The position numbers and the translations under genes were made by a program. DNA of 64,000 nt from Macrosoma leucophasiata (Eukaryota > Arthropoda > Insecta > Lepidoptera > Hedylidae): NCBI GenBank assembly GCA_036365455.1, contig JAWQUS010000016.1:10005001-10069000 (forward strand). The letters are read 5' to 3'. This document shows, in pieces, positions 54,026-64,000 of this stretch; position 1 is the first letter of the stretch; every line of letters begins with the position of its first letter. The notes beneath the pieces are model-generated. The model was not told the DNA's origin, did not search any database, and saw nothing but the letters and a program-made list of their open reading frames with translations.

Positions 54026-54330
54026 ATGATTCGTATAAAATGCTAGAGTAAAATGACGTAATCTGTACAAAGCGTGACATGGCTCCCGGCGGCGGTACAC
54101 AAGCCGTCTCCATTTGTTGCGGTCTTCCGCATATTGTGGCATTGCAAATAAAAGGGGCATACAATTTCTTTATTGCCCAATATTTTCCACTGATACCACG
54201 TCCTAGCCGTCTCAAAGCCGACAAATATATGTTGTTAATGGCAATATTGTTTTCGCCCTCGTTTCTTTTTCGTTTTCTTACGATTTGGAAAACTATTTGG
54301 TTTGTAAACATTTTTTTCTGTGTATTGTAA
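54026..54330. other. Complex unclassified block
   Basis: GC-richer sequence around ATGGCTCCCGGCGGCGGTAC and GTCTCCATTTGTTGCGGTCT with an 83-codon plus frame (54079-54330) and a 134-codon minus frame (54024-54428). Neither is recognised. A decayed exon or an unlisted repeat are both possible. Confidence 0.25.
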
Positions 54331-55554
54331 AAGCGATAATATTTTGGAAATAATAGAGCTGTCATGATTCTCATAAAAATGTATGTATTTTGTTGCATAA
54401 TTATAATTTCTATAGTACTTAATAGCAAAGAAAAACATCCATACTATCGCAATTATTGCACAAGTGGAACGTTAAGCAATTAAACTATCCAATTTAAATT
54501 CAATCTAACAATCTATGAAAAATCAGTACAGTGCCCAATGAATCTGACAAAGGCCCGAGCTGGAGCGGGTTTTTAATTTTTCAACTCTGTTAAACTCGAA
54601 ACGGGTGATGATTGCATTAACGATGAAACAATGCCTTTGATTGTAATATTTATAATGTTTTTATTTTAAATAGTTTACGATGGATACGCCATATTTTTCA
54701 CTCAATTCCGTTTTTGACATAATAAACAGTATGCAATGCAATTTCCGTGGAATTTTTATATATTAATACGTATTTTTAAAAATATTTACTTAGTTACTTT
54801 TAAATATATATATAAAATGGATCAGCAAATGACTAAAGAATTTGTTTCTTACTACGGTAGGTCTGTACCTACAACCTACCTACGTACCTACGTTATCCTC
54901 CACTATTACACGAACTATTTGTGACTGAATGCCTCTAATTTAAGTTGTGAGATGTTTATTATACAAAATCATGCAATCAGCTCATCAATAGCGTGAAGTC
55001 CGAAAATTGTTTTTGATATTTCCGGCCCCATGTTTCTTAGGGTAAGTTTCGTGAACTGAATATTAACATAATAATGTCTGCAGTATTCTTCCCTTACAAA
55101 AACCTGTGAGTGAAAGAAAACAAAAAGTGACCAATGTCTAATATGATTTGAATAAAATAAAGATCCAAAGCGTTAGAATATTGGATTAGGTATTTAATAC
55201 TATTATTTTTAGCAAAGTTTTAAAAGTGTACAAGGCCGGATGCACGTCGTGACGTATAACTGATTTTTCGTTGGGAATTTTCTTAAAAGGACCTCAGCTA
55301 ATTGAGAAAAGGTTAGAAAACAATGAAACTCAGCAGCTAATTGAGTTGAAAGTGCTTTGTTTATCCATGTTTTACTTTGACTAAGTTCATTTTCCTGCGG
55401 CTGTGCTATAGGATAATCTCAAAGAACCTTTTTAACGTCTAGCAAAAGTTTTCCAGTCAACAACAATATCAGACTAAAACTTTCAGTGTGAAAACTGACT
55501 ACTCATAAAATAAGCGATCGCTTCATCACTACCACTTTAAAAAAATATATGTAT
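54331..55554. other. Unclassified AT-rich sequence
   Basis: A TACCTACAACCTACCTACGT run at 54868 is typical lepidopteran simple sequence. No gene recognised. Confidence 0.35.
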
Positions 55555-55832
55555 CTTTTTTTATTTAATAAGAGTGGCAAACAAACATGCAGTTCACATT
55601 GATGTTAAGTGATGACTGCAGCCTATAGATACTAACACCTGACACCTGACTAACACAAAGACCTGAGGTCAAAATGCAGATCCGTTACCTTACCACTTCT
55701 GAGGCCTAAGGTGTTATGCCTCTGTGCCGGAAATTACAGGGCCGTACATTACCATTTAGCGGCAAGTATGTTAGGTTATGCGGCGGTGCCTACGCTCGCC
55801 AGCTTCGTCACTGGAGATCTACCACCAGTAAA
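55555..55832 (-). repeat. Family C copy, with internal deletion
   Basis: T-rich start, GTGGCAAACAAACATGCAGT, GATGACTGCAGCCTATAGAT, ATGCCTCTGTGCCGGAAATT, GGGCCGTACATTACCATTTA. The ACCGGAACACGATAGTGC segment between the last two boxes is deleted. A local ACACCTGACACCTGAC duplication is present. Confidence 0.88.
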
Positions 55833-56159
55833 AATTACAATTCATAATATTCCAACACAGAATTACTTACATCTTACAATCAATTTGATTGCATTATGAA
55901 ATCATCAAATATAAAAATTAGTTCAAATCTGAGAACTGTTGTAGATACCTACCTACCATCGTATTTCTTTTGTGTCGGGCTTCTGAATTGTGAAAATGTG
56001 TGTATGGAAAAATCATGAAGTAGTCAGGAATTTAACAATCCTAATAGGTATACATTCAGAAGAATGAAGAAAAAAATAATATTCATTCAGTTGTTTGGTG
56101 AAGGTGCACAATTGATTGTAATTCGTTGAATTTGTTGATAATTTTATAAATTAATCATT

Positions 56160-56460
56160 TTTTTTTTAAATTTTTTTTTATGTAATGAAAGTGGCAAACA
56201 AGCGTGCAGTTCACATGGATGTTAAGTGATGACTGCAGCCTATAGAGACCCACACAATGACCAGAGGTCAAAATGCAAATGCGCTGCCACTCCTGAGGCA
56301 TTAGGTGTTATGCCTCTGTGCCGGAAATTACAGAGCCGTACATTACCACCTAACCGAAACACGATAGTGCTGAACACTACCATTTAACGGCAAGTATATT
56401 AGGTAATGCGGTGGTGCCTACGCCCGCGAGCTCCGTGACTGGAGCTCTACCACCAGTAAA
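56160..56460 (-). repeat. Family C copy, near full length
   Basis: T-rich start, GAAAGTGGCAAACAAGCGTG, TGCCTCTGTGCCGGAAATTA, CACGATAGTGCTGAACACTA, TAGGTAATGCGGTGGTGCCT and GAGCTCCGTGACTGGAGCTC. Confidence 0.9.
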
Positions 56461-58515
56461 ATTAATAAAATATGGCCACGATTCAGGACCACTACCTACT
56501 ATAATTCAGATAACCAGCGGTGCTTCGTTAGTACTAAGTCGTACGCAAACTATTATCGTAATTATTTGCCGGGTTATAAGCTATAAGGTCTAAGTGGAGA
56601 TCAGTTATTATCTAATATTAAATACACTGATGTAAACCGGAGGGCTATACTGGATTTATGGTCGTATCTGTTTGTTTACTTCTCAATACACGAATCGTCA
56701 TGTTGGGGATCGCATCGTTACTATAAATTGCATTATTGTTCTTAACAACCCATCTCATGAATATGCATGAACATAGCGCACGTGCTAGCCTTGGAAAATG
56801 AGTGTATTTTGGTTCAGTAACTTCATTCAGTAATAGTTAATTTTATCGAGTCATACAATGCTTGAGCAGAAGTCAGCATCATTATGTTTAACGACTATGA
56901 TTTCAAGGTTAATACTAACTCATAAAAGTAGGTAATTCATGCTTTTGAAATGTAAATATCTTTAAGAAGACTATACAACAATATCAAGTCGAAACAAACT
57001 AATAATGAAAAAAAAACCATTAGCGGTAAACACCGATACCAATCCATCAATTTAATCCAAGTACCTAAATAGGAAAAGATTGCTCATCAATATCTGTCTA
57101 ATCCAAACATAAAAAGTATTATGACAGATGGCACCCATAAAAACCTACAACCCAACTTATGATTAAAAAATAAAAGACCTGTTTTCAGGTCACAATGTAT
57201 GTCAGATGTATTTGCATGAGTTAAATATTTGATTGGGAGGAAACACCGGGACACACCTATGTAGATACAGCCTGACGAAGGCCAACTTGTTCCTCCTACA
57301 ATCTCTTTGATAAACTTACTCGTAGAAACTTGGCTGGCTTCTCGCACGCTTGTTTGCAAACTTGCACTTAACGTGCAGCTTAATTGAATTGTCCAGAAGT
57401 CAATTTGATTCTTCGCTGAACATCGGATTTCTGTATGCTGTTCATATTAAGAATCATTTATAGCCAGGTATTCGTATGTGGGTTAAACATGTCAAATAAT
57501 TATTTTGTTCTCAACATACTTGTTAAGATCTGGGCCCGTATCATGGCGTATTATTGCGATATAGTTTGGGCGCTGCCAAAATTTTGTTTCATTTGTCTTA
57601 TGGGACAGCGCGTATGCAGAAACGAGACAAAGTTAATAGCGTTTCAGTTTAGGTTGACAATAAAAGGTCATGGTACATACGGCTGCTGTCCCTATATGTA
57701 TGTAGGTAACTGTGTACAGGGCATAGGATTATTTTGGTATGCCTTGCAGTTTCGGGCGTACTCGAGGGGAATCATTAGCTAGTTATAAATGTTGGTAAAT
57801 TGGGGACCAGAGTTGTTAAAGGTGGTGCAATTGGCCACTTATTACACTATTGATCCTGGGAAGACAACCAACTTGATACTTCCCTGACTAATGTAAACAC
57901 ATTAATGAAAGGGGTTCGGGGAAAAAATCTTCTGCAGGATATGAACCACAAAGTGAAGCTATGTTTAAAATATTTTATGGCGGTGTTCTGCTCTAAAATA
58001 AATATTTATCAACATTTACAAATATTTGCTGTACATACACTGAATAAATTTAATCCCAGGAGATGCTGTAATACAGTTAATTCACAACAGCCTGTATAAT
58101 TTTCAGTAACAGAACAATTCACAATAATTTTCAAAGTCAAAATTCCTACATAAATTTTGGTCATTGCAATAACATTTGAATGGGTAGTAAGCGAACCGAC
58201 AAATTAAATTATAAGGTAGCTCAGACTGCAACTCCATCGAGATTGTATCCAACCTGCTCAACGTGAAGTGGAATTCTTTGGAGAAACAACAATTTGTTAC
58301 TATTCCTGGCTATTAAGTTGGCTCTCGTGAATTTTATATAATGGATGCAAATGAGACTGATTGGCGCAGAAATAAGTCGTTAAGAAATTAACATTGAAGT
58401 AAATGGGAAGAGCATTTATTTGTTTTCGTAACAAACCTGTCTCGGCACAAGTTTTAATTGTTCTGTACTTCAAAAAGAAAAATCTAACCCTAAAGGCCGG
58501 CGCCCAGTGACTGCG
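56461..58515. other. Unclassified sequence
   Basis: About 2 kb without a recognised gene. A 115-codon plus frame (57435-57782) is hydrophobic, Cys-rich and matches no family I know; its sequence (for example GCGCTGCCAAAATTTTGTTT) looks repeat-like. A 90-codon minus frame (57087-57359) is likewise unrecognised. Confidence 0.3.
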
Positions 58516-58660
58516 TGTAATGACATGGCGCGGGACGGCATGACATGACGTTCCCGCGCCAGTCGTCCTGCGCAGGTAAAGCTAAGGCATGGCATAGAAC
58601 GGCATGACGGCATGACGGCATGGTGCGGGAAGGCATGGCGCGGGGCGACAGGATGCGGAA
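58516..58660. repeat. Imperfect GGCATG(A/G)C minisatellite
   Basis: Repeats of ACGGCATG and GGCATGGCGCGGG, for example GGCATGACGGCATGACGGCA at 58601 on. It is GC-rich compared with its surroundings. Confidence 0.75.
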
Positions 58661-59330
58661 TAGGATTAGAGACCTATTTGGAATGAAATAAGGTAATTTT
58701 ATTGCGAAAGTAATCGAAATAAGGTCGAAAACCTTTATTGCGCCGTGATGTGCCATGGTGTGATTGGGCGGCAGTCCTAATTTCGTAGCAAGGTCAGCAC
58801 AGAACAATGTTTAGTACTATCATTTTGTATGGAACTTCGGTGAAAGATAGGTACAGACCTTTTTAAGGGACGTAACATAAATCACGATCAGTAGAGTATT
58901 GATTAATTGAATTAGGTAGGTTGACTAAAAATATGTATTTAGCTATGAGTATTTATTTATCTATAAAATTAAAAGTTTATCATGTACAGAGATTGCAGCC
59001 GCCTGCATATTTTAAAAAGAGATTTTAAGTTGCCTATCGAAGCTGGCCAAGTATAGCGAGAAAATAAGAAAATGAAACGAGTCTGTATAAGCGTACTCCA
59101 TTTGGTGCTTCGCAAACTTTCTCTGAAACTTTCAGCCGAAGCGAAAATTCATATTTAAATGATTATGCGAAAGTCTGTCCGTGTGTTATGCATTGTTATA
59201 ATTTTTAATAAACATTGTTGAAGACCCAGGGTCAAACTTAAGCTAGTTTTAGCTTGAAATTAGGACATGAAAGTTCGTATGAAAAATCTGAACATCTCAA
59301 CCGATCTTAATGATCGTTTCCCTGGGTTTT
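58661..59330. other. Unclassified sequence
   Basis: No gene or repeat recognised. Confidence 0.35.
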
Positions 59331-59420
59331 TGTGTAGATGTCTATAGGCTGCAGTCATCACTTAACATCCATGTAAACAGCATGCTTATTTGCTACCTTC
59401 GTTCCGTGAAAAAAAATTAA
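59331..59420 (+). repeat. Family C 3' fragment
   Basis: TTTGTGTAGATGTCTATAGG, CTGCAGTCATCACTTAACAT and TTATTTGCTACCTTC then an A-run at 59409-59416. It is 5' truncated, as is common for retroposed copies. Confidence 0.75.
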
Positions 59421-59664
59421 AATGTTAAGATTTTATATCAAGCGAACGAAGTCGCGGGTAACAGTATTATATACCTACCGATTGTTTTCATTTTATATTG
59501 ATGCAGTTATCCGTCTGTCCCTTAGGTGAGCTCACGGAAATAAATGAGAATTGTTTCATACGACAGAAGTTACTAATTAATCATGTTTGGGCTAACTCAA
59601 AAAGTACGGCTAAAGTAAAAACACTGTCTCGTTAGAAGGACAAAGCAGAGCTGAGAATATTTTT

Positions 59665-59950
59665 TTATGTCATGAAGTGGCAAACAAGCTTATTTGCCTA
59701 CCGTTCATATTGATAGTAAGTGGTTACTGTAGCCTATACACATTTAACTACATGAAAAAACAAAGACATCATTGTAGATGCGTGCCCCTCATGATGCCAT
59801 TGTTTTAATACCTCTCTGCCGGAAATTACAGGGCCCTACACTGTACCACCAGAACACGATAGCGCTGAAAACTACCATTTAGCGGCAAGTAGATAAAGTA
59901 ATGCGCTTGAGCCTACCCCTAAGCCGTCACTGGAGTTCTACCACCAGTAG
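59665..59950 (-). repeat. Family C copy, diverged
   Basis: T-rich start, GTGGCAAACAAGCTTATTTG, CTGCCGGAAATTACAGGGCC, AACACGATAGCGCTGAAAAC and GGAGTTCTACCACCAGTAGA in order. Confidence 0.82.
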
Positions 59951-60012
59951 AAAATTGTAACAATCTATTGATTATTTGTTTAAATTCCAATTTGTAAATA
60001 TTGTTTTTTTAA

Positions 60013-60145
60013 TGTTTTTTAAATTCGCCACCTGTTACATGGGCCAAAACGTAACCGGCGAGTCGTGGGTGTTTGCATGTATGATTGAATGCATGCATTT
60101 ACCTCTGCCTACCCCTTCGGGGATTACAGGCGTGAAGTTACGTTT
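60013..60145 (+). mobile_element. SINE-2, 5'-truncated copy
   Basis: TCGCCACCTGTTACATGGGC, AACCGGCGAGTCGTGGGTGT, GCATGCATTTACCTCTGCCT and GATTACAGGCGTGAAGTTAC. The sequences GTTTTTTAA just before it (60003) and GTTTTTTTAA just after it (60142) could be a TSD but are low complexity. Confidence 0.85.
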
Positions 60146-61650
60146 TTTTAATATTTTTATATTAAACATTATTATTTCAAACAAACCTTCCTTCTCCAGA
60201 CCATAGCAAACACAAAAAAAATATTAAATTTCGTGCAGTCGTTAATTACGAGATGCGCAGCGATGGATCTCAAAAAAAACCAATTAACTTTTTGAATCAG
60301 CTTATTTCAAAGTCCACAATTTTATTATATTATATACTAATAACTTATTAATTAAGGTATATCTTAATGATCCGATATTAGGCAACAAGAAGACATAAAG
60401 TAAAACTAGGTTTTGTCCTATCGGTCCGATTCGTGGATGACAAAAGGCGCGGTACGAACAAGCAGTTCGGTTTTATCATAATTAAAATTAGGGTTGCGCA
60501 ATTCCGGTAACGCGCGGTCTGTAGAGGCCGCCCAGGATGTAACACGTTTGGAAATATTATTCGCATTTTATGCTATTACGGTGATTCATTTTTAATTATA
60601 TACATAGATACAACAACAATGACAGGTGTACCACCGTTTTACAACCGCTAATAAGCCTAAAGCTCATTAAAACTGTTCGCCGCAAATTTACAAGTGGGAA
60701 TAGACGAAATACCCAGCAACATAGTCGACGCGCTCGGATAGAAATTTCCAACTACTGGCATTGTAATTAAATGTGATCACAGTCCAAATATGGGATGTCG
60801 TATGGAATTCAATGGATGACCAAGCAATACTAATTTGCGTGTCTGTACATAATGTTATTGATTTAACCTCTGTCGGTGCCATTTAAATGATTGTTACGCT
60901 TTACGAACATGGTGCACAACTGGATATTCAAAGCTCAGTTACATATTCTCTAACTCAGTGACTACACATCTTTAAAGTCAAATACACTTTTAAATAATTA
61001 AATAAAAAAATACGCTTACACGTGATTGTATGTATTACATTATTTACTAAGCTAAGACAAAATTGTTAGTGCTGTTTATGATTAGGTCCGCACGTGTCGG
61101 GTCATGCGCAATGTAGTGTGTCATTGGTCGACATAATATACTTATTATTCATATTTCTATGGGAACGTGTTATTACTTCAGCCAACATAAGTCAGCATAA
61201 GTCAGAAACGTCAACAAACTGAAATAATGCTTTTAGTCCAAAGTTTTGCTTTTTATGATAGAAGGAAATAATTTAACTAACGGAAAATGCAAAAAGTTCG
61301 ATTTGATCATTGAAATTCGAATCATTCGGTGTTTGTGACAGCAAATAACCACAAAGTGTAAACGTAGTCGTATAAATAATAATCGGTAAGGGGTTTGTCA
61401 CAACAGTCAAATGAAACTTTATCTCAGATTTATTATTGTAAAAGAGGAGGGAAAAATAATTTCAAGATTAAATTTCCTCGCGGCTTTCGCACTAAATTTC
61501 CAGTAAAGCTTCAAATTACAGCGTTTGGTGAGATGCCCAATTTGTCTGAGAGACTGAAGACAGCTTTACTGGCACCCTATAGGGATTTCGATATTAATAG
61601 GAAATAAGTATGCCACGAAATGTTTCGTGTGATAAATAATAAATAATATT
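60146..61650. other. Unclassified sequence
   Basis: No gene recognised. A 70-codon plus frame (61395-61607) is lysine/arginine-rich with no known motif; it lies in non-repetitive sequence. A GC-richer patch is at 60420-60545. Confidence 0.3.
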
Positions 61651-61795
61651 TTTTTTTTATATGTCATGAAAGTGGCTTATAAGTTGACATTGATGGTAAG
61701 TAAATACTGTATCTATTTTCATAATCCTGTTCGTAGAGTTCCAGTGATGGAGACCGTGGTATTTTCCTAGTTGCTGATTTTCCAGCAGTACTTTA
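61650..61795 (-). repeat. Family C, strongly decayed
   Basis: T-run, GTCATGAAAGTGGCTTATAA, GTTGACATTGATGGTAAGTA, then GTAGAGTTCCAGTGATGGAG. Only the two ends are readable. Confidence 0.5.
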
Positions 61796-62325
61796 AAATC
61801 CAATACGGAAACACAGTATTGAATTCGATCGCATGTCACTAAACTCTGACATACAGCGCCTTCTGCGCTCGCCGATTGACCGTTGATCGTCTTTTTTTAG
61901 GCAGTAGTCTACTATCGTCCTAAAAAGATAGTGTTCATTACGTAGCATTGCATAAAGGATGGTTATTATACCTATATGCGTGAAAAGCAAAGTTATTTAG
62001 AAGCAGAGTCAGGTGCAGTGTTGATAAATGTGCAACGACCTTTAATTCCCCTTCTATATTGTATGTAGGTATCATTAGCGCTCCATTGACTAAACTTTGC
62101 CCAATCAAAATTCATTCAATTTTTTCAATTCATTTACGACGTAACTGATAGACAGTGTCAATATCAGCGAGCGGCGTTGATCAATTGAATGCTTTCATAA
62201 TGCGCGTTACCTATTGAAAATAATCGTTATTGTTTTTTTTATAATAAAAAATATGAGTAGTTAATAGGTTCTCAGATTTAAATTACTGTATAATCTGCAC
62301 TATTAATATTAATATTATATTAATA
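61796..62325. other. Unclassified sequence
   Basis: No gene or repeat recognised. Positions 62301-62325 form the self-complementary run TTAATATTAATATTATATTAA. Confidence 0.35.
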
Positions 62326-62585
62326 TGTTTTTATGTTTTGAAGTAGCAAACAAGTGTATAGTTCACATTTATGGTAAGTGTAGGTATATTGAAGTTTATA
62401 TAAACATCTACACAAAAACCAAAGATTTCAATGTAGATTCGTGGCTATTTCTAATTCGGAAATATCAGATCCGGACATTTACCACCTGACCGGAACACGA
62501 TAGCACTGAACACTACCATTTAGTGGCAAGTAGACCATGTGATGGTACGCCCGTGACCTCCATCACTGAAGCTCTACCAATAAAA
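62326..62585 (-). repeat. Family C copy, diverged
   Basis: AAGTAGCAAACAAGTGTATA, ACCACCTGACCGGAACACGA, TAGCACTGAACACTACCATT and CTCCATCACTGAAGCTCTAC in order. Confidence 0.82.
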
Positions 62586-63225
62586 ATTCGTAATTCGTTT
62601 TAATAAACATGTAATTTACCACGTCGCATACAGAAGAAACTTCACATAAATAGCATACAAATAAATGTTTTTTCTTCTTCTTTCATACTAAATGTGTAAA
62701 GCCCGCGAAAATTAGTAGAAATATTGTCTTTATTTACGCTACACCCACACGAAAAATGTTTTTTTTTTTGTAGCCCTCCTTACAATCAATTCATTCGACT
62801 TCGAACACATACCTATGTAGGGGAATTAACAATTGAACATACGAGTTAGGGCACGAGGTTGTTAAAAATGTCCTGCATAATGGAGAACGCTAAGGGGCTT
62901 TAATTAAAAGTCAACGCGTCGGTTCTTGACGTTCAATAATAAAACCAATTCGTTTTCAATGTTCATTCAACAGTCTTTTTTATTGAAGATACAATGCATT
63001 TTTTTTCGGTACAGAAATCTTTGTTTTAGTTGTTTCAGAGTCACTTTTGACTCTTGGTTAGAACAATAATGGTAAATAATTTAAAATAGTAACTTCTTGA
63101 GTTGATAGTTACATAAAAAATATATCTATCCAGCCTATTCAGACCTGCGTGTTATCTGTTACCTGTCTGGGTAGAAGGAAATACCGAGAGAGTTTCACTC
63201 AGGTATTTTGTATCACGTACCGCTA
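62586..63225. other. Unclassified sequence
   Basis: No gene or repeat recognised. Confidence 0.35.
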
Positions 63226-63227
63226 TT

Positions 63228-63420
63228 AGATTTTTTCCATTTTTTGGAAGATTCCCAGTGCCACCGGCGCTGAGCTAGGTAATGCCCCCGAAGATGTCAA
63301 TAGGCTCGTATAGTATGGAACAAAACGTAACTAGCATATCGTGTTTATTATAGGAGTATGTATGCTTGAATGCATGCATTTATCTACACACCGGGGAATA
63401 CATTCGAGAAGTTGCGTACG
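63228..63420 (+). mobile_element. SINE-2 body, old copy
   Basis: TTTTTTCCATTTTTTGGAAG, ATTCCCAGTG, GTAATGCCCCCGAAGATGTC, GAATGCATGCATTTATCTAC and CATTCGAGAAGTTGCGTACG parallel the body of 25235-25522 with many changes. The tRNA-like head is absent. Confidence 0.7.
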
Positions 63421-63685
63421 TACCTACTTGTAATTTTTTGTGTAACGTACTTACTTGTATGTTAGATGTTTATTTTTTTCTATTGCTTTTTTTTTCAATG
63501 CAGTACTTGATATTGGTATGTGGGCTGCACCAATAAATGTTTTTTTCTTTCTTTTTTCTTTTCTTTACGTTCCCTCATAAATGTATCCAACAACCATGTT
63601 AGCAACGAATATTATCCGAAGCTTTTTAAACGTCTGTGGTTTTTGACTGTCGATAGAAATTCTCAAATATATCGCGATATTTATG
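63421..63685. other. Unclassified sequence
   Basis: No recognised gene; a 65-codon plus frame (63520-63717) overlaps a T/C-rich run and the next repeat. Confidence 0.35.
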
Positions 63686-63687
63686 CA

Positions 63688-63978
63688 GTGTTTTTACTGG
63701 TGGTAGAGCTCCAGTGACAGAGCTCGCGGGCATAGGCACCACCGCATTACCTAATATACTTGCCGCTAAATGGTAGTGTTCAGCACTATCGTGTTCCGGT
63801 CAGAAGGTAATGTACGGTCCTGTAATATCCGACACAGAGGCATATCACCTTAGGCCTCAAGATTGGTAACGCATCTGCATTGTGACCTTGGTCTTTGTGG
63901 GTGTCTATAGACTACAGTCATCACTTAACGTCAATGTGAACTGCAAGATTGTTTGCCACTTTCATTACATAAAAAAAG
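63688..63978 (+). repeat. Family C copy, near full length
   Basis: TTTTTACTGGTGGTAGAGCT, CAGTGACAGAGCTCGCGGGC, TTGCCGCTAAATGGTAGTGT, CGTGTTCCGGTCAGAAGGTA, CATCACTTAACGTCAATGTG and TTGTTTGCCACTTTCATTAC with an A-run at 63972-63978. Confidence 0.9.
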
Positions 63979-64000
63979 TAACTTAAATTCCTATTTTTAT

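Noticed and set aside
57435..57782. 115-codon hydrophobic plus-strand frame
   Set aside because: No start-context support and no motif; local sequence looks repeat-like (GGGACAGCGCGTATGCAGAA, AACGAGACAAAGTTAATAGC).
1..64000. CRISPR array, prokaryotic operons, phage or plasmid genes
   Set aside because: No regularly spaced identical repeats, no compact gene packing, and all recognised elements are eukaryotic transposons.
1..64000. Helitron ends
   Set aside because: Several CTAGT-like and TC starts exist, but no paired 5' TC and 3' hairpin-CTRR could be matched to a bounded element.
1..64000. Telomeric TTAGG arrays
   Set aside because: Only isolated TTAGG pentamers were seen, with no tandem run.

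Overview
The window looks like nuclear DNA from a moth or butterfly (Lepidoptera). It is AT-rich, with no operon-like gene packing, and is crowded with short interspersed repeats of the kinds that fill lepidopteran introns and intergenic DNA. The signs are tRNA-headed SINEs, 3' ends of RTE-like and jockey-like LINEs, a Penelope-like fragment with a GIY-YIG endonuclease tail, a cecropia-like mariner, small foldback MITEs, and many short TAGGTA/TACCTA stretches. I found no complete host protein-coding gene, no rRNA and no CRISPR array. This is a repeat-rich intergenic or intronic stretch, and nearly every recognisable reading frame belongs to a mobile element.

Layout. 1-12 kb: mostly AT-rich unclassified sequence with a few repeat fragments, an unexplained repeated 160-bp block (7.7 and 8.5 kb) and a local 100-bp duplication (10.6/10.8 kb). 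12-14.3 kb: the busiest part, with a head-to-head tRNA-like foldback, a candidate short first exon encoding the start of a THAP-type zinc finger, and a SINE carrying a second retroelement nested inside it with a clear target-site duplication (TSD). 14.6-29.9 kb: a 74-bp inverted repeat, several retroelement copies with visible TSDs, a Penelope terminal fragment broken by another insertion, a decayed nuclease-like retroelement domain, a CpG-rich promoter-like block and two MITE or SINE copies. 29.9-31.2 kb: a full-length mariner with both inverted repeats and one reading-frame break. 32-41 kb: a tRNA-containing retroposon with a perfect 12-bp TSD, an RTE 3' end with a TSD, a jockey 3' fragment between two copies of a foldback MITE, and the Penelope-like element. 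41-64 kb: repeated copies of a 280-bp retroposon-like family (family C), a 0.75-kb GC-rich block, a trinucleotide array grown from a retroposon tail, and tandem units inside a longer repeat.

How the parts work together: the repeats show repeated rounds of target-primed retrotransposition. TSDs of 10-14 bp flank seven copies. Non-autonomous elements share 3' tails with the LINE fragments, the expected sign that they borrow LINE machinery. Family labels used below (SINE-1, SINE-2, element A, family C, D, E, tRNA retroposon T, MITE G, MITE P) are local names, not database names. All assignments come from reading the sequence; no searches were run.
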